In this document: positions 1-5,043 of the stretch, one piece after another | How positions within the stretch are numbered: the stretch's first letter is position 1 | How the letters are laid out: each line of letters starts with the position of its first letter | Notes under the pieces: generated by a model | What the model was told of the DNA's origin: nothing | What the model saw: the letters and a program-made list of their open reading frames with translations, nothing else | Databases searched by the model: none | Translations under genes and position numbers: made by a program | Assembly (NCBI GenBank): GCA_019348305.1 | Contig: JAHWJQ010000105.1 | Location: 1-7,246 of the forward strand | Reading direction: 5' to 3' | Source of the DNA: Actinomycetota bacterium | Lineage (GTDB): Bacteria > Actinomycetota > Acidimicrobiia > Acidimicrobiales > CADCTF01 | Length of the DNA: 7,246 bases

Positions 1-961
1 CCCGCACCAGATCGCCCACCTGCTCACCGCCGACCTCCCGAGCCAGCTCGTTGAGCCGCAGCGACAGGCGCTCGGCCAGCCGGCGGGAGTTCACGAAGAT
101 GAGCGTGGAGGTGTGGCGGGCGATGAGCTCGAGCAGCACCGGGTGGATCGACGGCCAGATGGAGTGACGCACCTCGGGATCGACGGCAGCGGCGGGCCCG
201 CTCATCACCACCTCGGCCGGCGCCGTATCGATGACCGGCCGTCCCAGCTGGCCCATGTCCTCCACGGGCACGACCACCTCGAGCTCGAGCTGCTTTCGCA
301 CGCCGGCGTCGACGATCGTCACCCGCTTGTCACGGCCGCCCAGAAAGCGGGCCAGTTCGTCGAGGGGGCGCTGGGTGGCCGACAGCCCGATCCGCTGGGG
401 CGGCTGCGCGCACAGCCGGTCGAGGCGCTCGAGGGACAGCGCCAGGTGCGCGCCCCGCTTGGTGGCGGCCACGGCGTGGATCTCGTCGACGATGACGTGC
501 TCGACCGAGGCCAGGATCTCCCGCGCCTGGGAGGTGAGCATCAGGTACAGCGACTCCGGGGTGGTGACGAGGATGTCCGGCGGGTGGCGGTGGAGGTCGC
601 GGCGCTCCTTTTCGCTCGTGTCGCCGGTGCGGATGCCCACCCGCACCCCGGTTGCCCCCATGCCCGCGAGCGGGGCCCGCAGGTTGCGCTCGACGTCATA
701 GGTCAGCGCCTTGAGGGGTGACACGTAGAGCACGCGGCAGTGGGCTTCTGGCGGCTTCGCCGCCCCGGCGTCGGTGGCGAGGCGGTCGAGGGCCCAGAAG
801 AAGGCGGCCAGGGTCTTGCCCGAGCCGGTCGGCGCCAGGATCAGCGTGTGGTCGCCCCGGCTGATCGCCTCCCAACCCTGCTCCTGGGCCGGAGTGGGGG
901 CGGCGAAGGACGACCGGAACCACCCCGACGCGGTGGCGGAGAACCGGTCGAGCACGCTCAC
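1..961 (-). CDS. lhr: Lhr-like DEAD/DEAH-box ATP-dependent helicase, N-terminal part (runs off the left edge)
   Basis: This is the N-terminal 320 residues of a superfamily 2 helicase; the rest lies beyond base 1. Reading leftwards from GTG 961, the helicase motifs come in order: a Q-like segment APTPAQEQGW (21-30), Walker A APTGSGKT (43-50), motif Ia SPLKAL (81-86), TTPES (133-137), the DEIH Walker B box (159-162), motif III SAT (194-196), and the start of the second RecA domain with TLIFVNSRRLAERL (286-299). The DEIH box, the TTPESLYLML segment and the FVNSRRLAERL segment are typical of Lhr (large helicase-related) proteins, which are around 1,500 residues in actinobacteria and unwind nucleic acid, probably in DNA repair. 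Full length and C-terminal domains cannot be judged here. In-frame TTG 967 and GTG 955 are alternative starts; no Shine-Dalgarno site is visible. It is transcribed divergently from the acyl-CoA dehydrogenase gene. Confidence 0.93.
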   Translation of the reverse strand, partial: MSVLDRFSATASGWFRSSFAAPTPAQEQGWEAISRGDHTLILAPTGSGKTLAAFFWALDRLATDAGAAKPPEAHCRVLYVSPLKALTYDVERNLRAPLAGMGATGVRVGIRTGDTSEKERRDLHRHPPDILVTTPESLYLMLTSQAREILASVEHVIVDEIHAVAATKRGAHLALSLERLDRLCAQPPQRIGLSATQRPLDELARFLGGRDKRVTIVDAGVRKQLELEVVVPVEDMGQLGRPVIDTAPAEVVMSGPAAAVDPEVRHSIWPSIHPVLLELIARHTSTLIFVNSRRLAERLSLRLNELAREVGGEQVGDLVR

Positions 962-1032
962 GCTCAAAGGGTACGCGGGCGCTCGGACCGCTCGGACCGC
1001 TCGCACGAGGCGACCGGTGACACAATCGCATC
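962..1032. promoter_or_regulatory. Divergent intergenic region, probable promoters for the helicase and dehydrogenase genes
   Basis: These 71 bases separate two divergent genes, so both promoters are expected here or slightly inside the genes. On the minus strand TACCCT (complement of 968-973) fits the TAnnnT pattern of actinobacterial -10 boxes and ends six bases before GTG 961. On the plus strand CACAAT (1021-1026) ends six bases before GTG 1033. Both spacings would suit leaderless transcripts starting at the GTG codons, which agrees with the absence of Shine-Dalgarno sites. No convincing -35 box is seen for either. The presence of a promoter is likely from gene layout; the exact boxes are inference. 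Confidence 0.35.
981..1003. repeat. Short tandem repeat, 9-base unit, about 2.5 copies
   Basis: The unit GCTCGGACC occurs at 981-989 and 990-998, followed by a partial copy GCTCG at 999-1003. It lies in the middle of the divergent intergenic region. It could be a repeated binding site for a regulator shared by the two promoters or merely slippage in GC-rich DNA; the sequence cannot decide. Confidence 0.6.
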
Positions 1033-2319
1033 GTGGCTGCGCCGACGGCCGACGAGGTCAGGGCCGAGCTGCGGGCCTGGCTCGACGAGAACTGGGACCC
1101 GCGCCTGACGCTGCGGGAGTGGTGGGCCCGGCTGGGAGAGTCGGGCTGGGCCGCCCCCGCTTGGCCGCCGCAGTGGTTCGGCAAGGGCCTGAGCGGCCAC
1201 CTGGCCAACGCCGTGCGCCGGGAGCTGGTTGCCGCAGGGGTGGCGGGCGCGCCGGCCGGCCTCGGCATCATGCTGGCCGGGCCCACCATCCTCGCCCATG
1301 GCGACGACGACCAGAAGCAGCGGTTCCTGCGGCCGATCGTCACCGGCGAGGTCGCCTGGTGCCAGCTCTTCTCCGAGCCCGGCGCCGGCTCGGACCTGGC
1401 CAGCCTGGCGTGCCGGGCGGCGCGCCACGCTGACGAATGGATCGTCAACGGCCAGAAGGTGTGGACCTCCGGGGGCCGCAGCGCCGATCTGGGGATGCTG
1501 CTGGCCAGGACCGAACCCGGGGTCCCCAAGCACAAGGGCATCAGCTGGTTCGCCATCGACATGCACCAGCCGGGCATCGAGGTACGGCCACTGCGGGAGA
1601 TGACGGGGCGCGCCCTGTTCAGCGAGGTCTTCCTCGACGACGCCCGGGTGCGGGCGGCCGACTGCATCGGCGGCCTCAACCAGGGCTGGGGCGTCGCCCT
1701 CACCACCCTGGCCCACGAGCGGGTCGGCCTGGGCGGCGGCGGGGGTGCCACCGGCGCCGCCCCCGGCAAGGGCGGTGGGATGCTCGAGCGCCCCGCCGGC
1801 GAGGTGGCCGCCGGCCTGCGCAGCGGCGGCCGCAGCGGGACGGCGGCGGCCATGGCCGGCGGGGGCGCGACATTGCTGCGAAAGCTGGCCCAGGACCGCG
1901 GCCGCTCGGCGGACCCCGTCATACGCCAGTTGCTGGCCGGCCTCCACGCCCTCGACGAGATCAGCCGCTACAGCCAGCTGCGAGCCAAATCATCCCAAGC
2001 CGGCGCCGGCGGGCCGGCGGGCTCCACCGGCAAGCTCCAGATCTCCGAGATCACCCGCGCCAGCCGCGACGTGGGCCTGCAGATCCTGGGCGCCGCCGGC
2101 ACGCTTCATGGCCGGGACGCCCCCGACGGCGGGCTCGTGGCCGAGATGGCGCTGTTCTCGCCCGCTACGTCGATCTACGGCGGCACCGACGAGATCCAAA
2201 AGAACATCATCGGCGAGCGGGTGCTGGGCCTGCCCCGAGAGCCCGACCCCAGCCGGGACGTCCCCTTCTCCGAGCTCGACCGCGGGGGCGACGCGAGCGA
2301 CCCGCGCGAGCGGCGATAG
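1033..2319 (+). CDS. Acyl-CoA dehydrogenase family protein (FadE-like)
   Basis: A 428-residue flavoprotein of the acyl-CoA dehydrogenase family, which introduces the alpha-beta double bond into acyl-CoA thioesters in beta-oxidation or in side-chain and sterol breakdown. Visible signatures are the FAD/substrate-binding stretch CQLFSEPGAGSDLA (from residue 110), IVNGQKVWTSG (137-147), and the C-terminal SIYGGTDEIQKNIIGERVLG (from 380). The position that carries the catalytic Glu in medium-chain enzymes is Gly here (383 or 384, YGGT). A Glu in LAHERVG (Glu229) sits where isovaleryl-CoA dehydrogenase keeps its catalytic base, so it is the likely base. Residues 234-278 are an unusually Gly/Ala-rich stretch just after it. 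GTG 1033 is the only sensible start for the N-terminal helix (DEVRAELRAWL); no Shine-Dalgarno site is seen. The actual substrate cannot be read from sequence. It is probably co-transcribed with the PAC2 gene 11 bases downstream. Confidence 0.93.
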   Translation: MAAPTADEVRAELRAWLDENWDPRLTLREWWARLGESGWAAPAWPPQWFGKGLSGHLANAVRRELVAAGVAGAPAGLGIMLAGPTILAHGDDDQKQRFLRPIVTGEVAWCQLFSEPGAGSDLASLACRAARHADEWIVNGQKVWTSGGRSADLGMLLARTEPGVPKHKGISWFAIDMHQPGIEVRPLREMTGRALFSEVFLDDARVRAADCIGGLNQGWGVALTTLAHERVGLGGGGGATGAAPGKGGGMLERPAGEVAAGLRSGGRSGTAAAMAGGGATLLRKLAQDRGRSADPVIRQLLAGLHALDEISRYSQLRAKSSQAGAGGPAGSTGKLQISEITRASRDVGLQILGAAGTLHGRDAPDGGLVAEMALFSPATSIYGGTDEIQKNIIGERVLGLPREPDPSRDVPFSELDRGGDASDPRERR

Positions 2320-2330
2320 CCTCTTGGCAC

Positions 2331-3212
2331 ATGTCCCACCTGCGGTGGCAGCACCGCCCGGAGCTTCGGCGCCCCGTCCTCCTGACCGCCTTCGAGGGTT
2401 GGAACGACGCCGGCGAGTCGGCCACCACCGCCGTGCGCTACCTGGCCCGCGCCCTCGACGCCACCCGCTTCGCCAGTATTGATTCAGAGGAGTTCTACGA
2501 CTTCACGGTGGCCCGCCCTCAGGTCCACCTCGACCCCGGACCGGCAGGTGAGGGAGAGCCCACCAGGCTGATCGAGTGGCCCGAGCCCGTCTTCCAGGCC
2601 GGCCGCACCCCGAGCGGGCACGACCTGATCTTCCTCACCGGCATCGAGCCCGCCCTCAAGTGGCGTGGCTTCACGGCGCTGGTGGTGGAGGCCTGCCGTG
2701 AGCTGCAGGTCGAGCTGGTGCTGACCATGGGGGCGCTGTTGGCCGACGTCCCCCACACCCGGCCGGTGCAGGTGCGGGGTACCTCCCCCGACGCCGGCGT
2801 GATCGCCCAGCACGGGTTCAGCCGATCCCGCTACGAGGGCCCGACCGGGATACTGGGGGTCCTGGTCGACGGCTGCCTGGCGGCGGGCATGCGCTCGGGC
2901 TCGCTGTGGGCCACCACGCCCCACTACCTCCGGGAGACGGCGTCGCCGAAGGCCGCCCTCGCGCTGGTCGAGCGGGTGTGTCGCATGTTCGACTTCTCCC
3001 TCCAGACCACCGACCTCGAGATCGCCACCGCCGCCTACGAGCGCCAGGTCGACGACATGCTGGCCGGTGAGGAGGACGTGGCCGACTACGTGCGGGGCCT
3101 GGAGGAAGCGGTCGTCGACGACGACGAGGAGATCGAGCTCCCGTCCCAGGAAGCGCTGGCAGCCGAGGTGGAGCGCTTCCTGAGGGACCAGCGGGGATCG
3201 CCGGGGGACTAG
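2331..3212 (+). CDS. PAC2-family protein (proteasome assembly chaperone 2 fold)
   Basis: A 293-residue soluble protein of the PAC2 family, widespread in actinobacteria and archaea. The family is named for a eukaryotic proteasome assembly chaperone, but the bacterial members, for example Mycobacterium tuberculosis Rv2125 of similar length, have no firmly established role. Recognisable blocks are LLTAFEGWNDAGESAT (17-32), DFTVARP (57-63), GIEPALKWRGF (104-114), MGALLADVPHTRP (133-145), YEGPTGI (168-174) and LWATTPHYL (192-200). The C-terminal third (225-288) is predicted to be helical and very acidic (VVDDDEEIEL, 261-270), as is usual in the actinobacterial members. There is no signal peptide or membrane segment, so it should act in the cytosol. 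ATG 2331 is chosen because homology begins right after it; the same frame stays open far upstream but overlaps the dehydrogenase gene. No Shine-Dalgarno site is visible, and a hairpin follows the stop codon. Confidence 0.92.
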   Translation: MSHLRWQHRPELRRPVLLTAFEGWNDAGESATTAVRYLARALDATRFASIDSEEFYDFTVARPQVHLDPGPAGEGEPTRLIEWPEPVFQAGRTPSGHDLIFLTGIEPALKWRGFTALVVEACRELQVELVLTMGALLADVPHTRPVQVRGTSPDAGVIAQHGFSRSRYEGPTGILGVLVDGCLAAGMRSGSLWATTPHYLRETASPKAALALVERVCRMFDFSLQTTDLEIATAAYERQVDDMLAGEEDVADYVRGLEEAVVDDDEEIELPSQEALAAEVERFLRDQRGSPGD

Positions 3213-3217
3213 TCACC

Positions 3218-3243
3218 AAGAGGCATTTGGCGAAATGCCCCTT
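3218..3243 (+). terminator. Strong hairpin just after the PAC2 gene: candidate terminator or 5' leader element
   Basis: The arms 3218-3228 and 3233-3243 pair over eleven positions with a single A/C mismatch, around a GGCG tetraloop. The inner seven pairs (GGCATTT with AAATGCC) are perfect. It starts five bases after the PAC2 stop. No U-tract follows (the next bases are ATCACGG), so it is not a classical intrinsic terminator; in high-GC actinobacteria U-poor hairpins can still terminate. It might instead open the leader of the pilin operon. Confidence 0.4.
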
Positions 3244-3316
3244 ATCACGGTGGGTGGCGAGTGCCGAGAGACCATGGACACCGGAGCGTGCTGCCTTGTT
3301 CGACGCCGCAACAGAC
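3244..3316 (+). promoter_or_regulatory. Leader region upstream of the pilin cluster, no gene seen
   Basis: The 73 bases between the hairpin and the likely pilV-like start carry no convincing coding signal. CGGTG (3248-3252) can pair with CACCG (3279-3283), enclosing GGT (3253-3255) with ACC (3271-3273) and a small GGC/GCC hairpin (3256-3265) with purine bulges GAGAG and ATGGA. A promoter for the pilin cluster is expected here, but I see no clear -10/-35 pair. I compared it from memory with the cyclic di-GMP-I consensus and found no match. A folded regulatory RNA is possible but unproven. Confidence 0.25.
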
Positions 3317-4414
3317 GTGAAACGAAGAAGGCCAGAAGCAGGGTTCACCATGGTCGAGCTCATGGTCTCGCTGACCATCCTGGCCGTCGGCATCGTGGGC
3401 GTGGTCGGCGTGTTCAACTCGTCTTTCTCGGTCGCCGCCGGGGCCAGCAGCCGCTCCAAGGCCATCTCGCTGGCGACGCGGGAGATCGAGGCATTCCGGG
3501 CGATGAAGTACAACGACGTGCTGGTCAGCAACGTGACGACGACGCTGACCGAGCAGATCGGCGGCCTCACCTACACCATCGAAAAGGCCGTGACCTGGGC
3601 CGACGAGACCAGCATCAACCAGGCCTACAAGCTGGCCACCGTGGCCGTCAGCTGGGCCGACGGCGCCGGCGTCCACCAGGTCCACCAGTCGACCATCCTG
3701 TACCCCGGCGGGCTCGGCCCCTTCACCGGCACCTCCTCGGCCACCTCCACCTCGAGCTCCAACGCCCCTCCCGCCCCCACCGCACTGACCGCCACGCTGC
3801 CCGCGGGGGCCGACGGCGAGACCGGCGTCGACCTGGCGTGGACCATGTCGAGCACCGATCTCGAGTTGGTCGAGCGGTTCGTGGTCCAGTATTCGACGAA
3901 CTCCTTCGCCACGGTGCACGAGGTGACCAGCACCATTCCCAAGGAGTCCCGCGACTTCCGGGTGACGGGCCTGTCGGCCGGCACCACCTACTCCTTCCGG
4001 GTGGCGGCGCAATCGCCGGCCGGCACCCGTTCGTCCTGGAGCCCGACCGCTTCGGCGACCACCACCGCCTCCTCCACGACCACCTGCACCATCGGCACGC
4101 CGGCGGTGACGCCGAGCAAGATCGAGCGCAAGTCGGCCAACGACGGCGCCACCCTGGTGTCGGACCCGGTGTTCAGCGTCAACACCTCCGGCTCCTGCTC
4201 GGGCCTGCGCATCGTCTACAAGCCCACGGTAACCACCAGCCAGAGCCTCGTCCTGTCCTCCTCGTCGGGCGGGCTGTTCACCGGGCAGCTGGCCGGCACC
4301 ACCACGCCCTGGGATGTCGGGCCCCACATCGTCGACCTGTTCGACAGCGCCTCGGTCAAGCGGGGGCAGGTCGTGCTCACCGTCTGCGACCGCAACGCCA
4401 AGGACTGCCGGTGA
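3317..4414 (+). CDS. PilV-like type IV prepilin with a fibronectin type III domain
   Basis: A 365-residue secreted, membrane-anchored pilin-like protein. From GTG 3317 it has a short basic leader (MKRRRPEAG), the prepilin peptidase site after Gly9, then FTMVELMVSLTILAVG with Phe at +1 and Glu at +5, followed by the hydrophobic helix (to about residue 34). Residues 35-132 form the pilin-like head, 136-149 a Ser/Thr-rich linker, and 150-250 a fibronectin type III domain (DLAWT, FVVQYS, TGLSAGTTYSFRVAAQS). A second TS-rich linker leads to a beta-rich C-terminal domain (257-365) with Cys257, Cys294, Cys357 and Cys364, possibly disulfide-bonded. Minor pilins of the PilV/GspI type prime pilus assembly and sit at the tip, so the added domains suggest surface binding or a spacer role (inference). 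Earlier in-frame starts (TTG 3227, GTG 3254, TTG 3296) would give leaders of 15 to 39 residues; GTG 3317 fits type IVa leaders best, though it lacks a Shine-Dalgarno site. First gene of the coupled cluster. Confidence 0.88.
   Translation: MKRRRPEAGFTMVELMVSLTILAVGIVGVVGVFNSSFSVAAGASSRSKAISLATREIEAFRAMKYNDVLVSNVTTTLTEQIGGLTYTIEKAVTWADETSINQAYKLATVAVSWADGAGVHQVHQSTILYPGGLGPFTGTSSATSTSSSNAPPAPTALTATLPAGADGETGVDLAWTMSSTDLELVERFVVQYSTNSFATVHEVTSTIPKESRDFRVTGLSAGTTYSFRVAAQSPAGTRSSWSPTASATTTASSTTTCTIGTPAVTPSKIERKSANDGATLVSDPVFSVNTSGSCSGLRIVYKPTVTTSQSLVLSSSSGGLFTGQLAGTTTPWDVGPHIVDLFDSASVKRGQVVLTVCDRNAKDCR
4400..4404 (+). promoter_or_regulatory. Ribosome binding site for the PilW-like gene
   Basis: AAGGA lies six bases before GTG 4411, inside the end of the preceding gene. 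It supports GTG 4411 as the start and re-initiation at the 4-base GTGA overlap. Confidence 0.6.
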
Positions 4415-5043
4415 CGAGCGGCCAACGTGGCGATCGGGCCGATGGCGAAGGCGGCTTCACCCTGGTCGAGGTGATGATCACCTGCATGATCGCCGCCATC
4501 GTCTCCGCGTCGCTGCTCGGGATGCTCGACAGCCAGACCAGGGCCGAGCAGCGCATGAGTGACTTCGTCGACAACCAGGAGGCCGCCCGCCAAGCGATCG
4601 TGGCCATGCAGCGCGACCTGCGCTCGGCCGAGCCGCTCTCCCCGCTGGCCACCGGCGAGGAGTTCAAGTTCCGCGTCGAGCTGTCGATCTTCGACGGCCC
4701 CGACAGCACCACGTCCGACTCGATCCGCTGGAGGGTCGAGCCCGACACCGGGACCGCCCCGCCGGCGCTCGTCCGGGAGCTGCTGCACTCCGACGGCACC
4801 GTGGCCGTCACCCACCGCCTGGCCGGGGTGGCCAACCGGTCGCTGGCCCAACCCCTGTTCACCTACTACCGCGCCGACGGCACCGGCTTCAGCTGGAGCG
4901 ACACCCCCGGGACGATCGCCCACTGCACCATCCGCATCCGAATCGACCTGCGGGCGGCTCCGATACCCGGGCCCGAGCCAGTGCGGCTGGTGTCCGACGT
5001 CATGCTTCGCAACCGGCTGCCAGGGGGTGCGGGATGCGACTGA
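4411..5043 (+). CDS. PilW/GspJ-like minor prepilin
   Basis: A 210-residue type IV pilin-like protein. The leader is 15 residues and ends in GEGG; cleavage after Gly15 would expose FTLVEVMITCMIAAIVSAS with Glu at +5 (residue 20), the hallmark of prepilins processed by prepilin peptidase. The hydrophobic helix runs to about residue 38 and continues as an amphipathic helix whose AARQAIVAMQRDLRSAE (58-74) is characteristic of PilW and GspJ proteins. The rest (82-203) is beta-rich, with Cys172 and Cys209 as a possible disulfide and Cys25 inside the helix. PilW-type minor pilins act with PilV and PilX in the initiation complex at the pilus tip (known from Gammaproteobacteria; inferred here). Its GTG start overlaps the previous stop by 4 bases with AAGGA upstream, and its end overlaps the next gene by 10 bases, so production of all three should be coupled. 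The frame stays open upstream, but only as a shadow of the previous gene. Confidence 0.88.
   Translation: MTSGQRGDRADGEGGFTLVEVMITCMIAAIVSASLLGMLDSQTRAEQRMSDFVDNQEAARQAIVAMQRDLRSAEPLSPLATGEEFKFRVELSIFDGPDSTTSDSIRWRVEPDTGTAPPALVRELLHSDGTVAVTHRLAGVANRSLAQPLFTYYRADGTGFSWSDTPGTIAHCTIRIRIDLRAAPIPGPEPVRLVSDVMLRNRLPGGAGCD
5022..5027 (+). promoter_or_regulatory. Ribosome binding site for the PilX-like gene
   Basis: AGGGGG lies six bases before ATG 5034 and within the end of the PilW-like gene. It supports ATG 5034 as the start, giving a 10-base overlap with the upstream gene. Confidence 0.55.

Noticed and set aside
113..721. Plus-strand open frame opposite the helicase gene
   Set aside because: The minus strand here encodes unbroken helicase motifs through to the edge; the plus-strand product is His/Arg/Gly-rich with no recognisable domain.
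696..1922. Long minus-strand open frame (408 codons) across the end of the helicase and the dehydrogenase gene
   Set aside because: It is antisense to the dehydrogenase and frame-shifted relative to the helicase. Its product is Arg/Pro/Ala-rich low complexity with no family resemblance, as expected opposite GC-rich coding DNA.
964..1947. Second minus-strand open frame (327 codons) opposite the dehydrogenase gene
   Set aside because: The translation is low-complexity and overlaps a well-supported gene; it is a shadow.
1437..2330. Upstream extension of the PAC2 frame to GTG/ATG-type starts inside the dehydrogenase gene
   Set aside because: The added 298 residues are Arg/Pro/His-rich and out of frame with the dehydrogenase; PAC2 homology begins at ATG 2331.
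3227..3316. TTG 3227 as start of the PilV-like gene
   Set aside because: It would give a 39-residue leader before the cleavage site and lies inside the hairpin loop region; GTG 3317 gives a leader of 9 residues typical of type IVa prepilins.
3213..3316. Cyclic di-GMP-I riboswitch before the pilin cluster
   Set aside because: The conserved core elements of that class, as I remember them, are not present; only generic stems are seen.
3235..4410. Upstream extension of the PilW-like frame through the PilV-like gene
   Set aside because: The extension is low-complexity, and a prepilin leader must be short and N-terminal; GTG 4411 with its Shine-Dalgarno site gives a proper leader.
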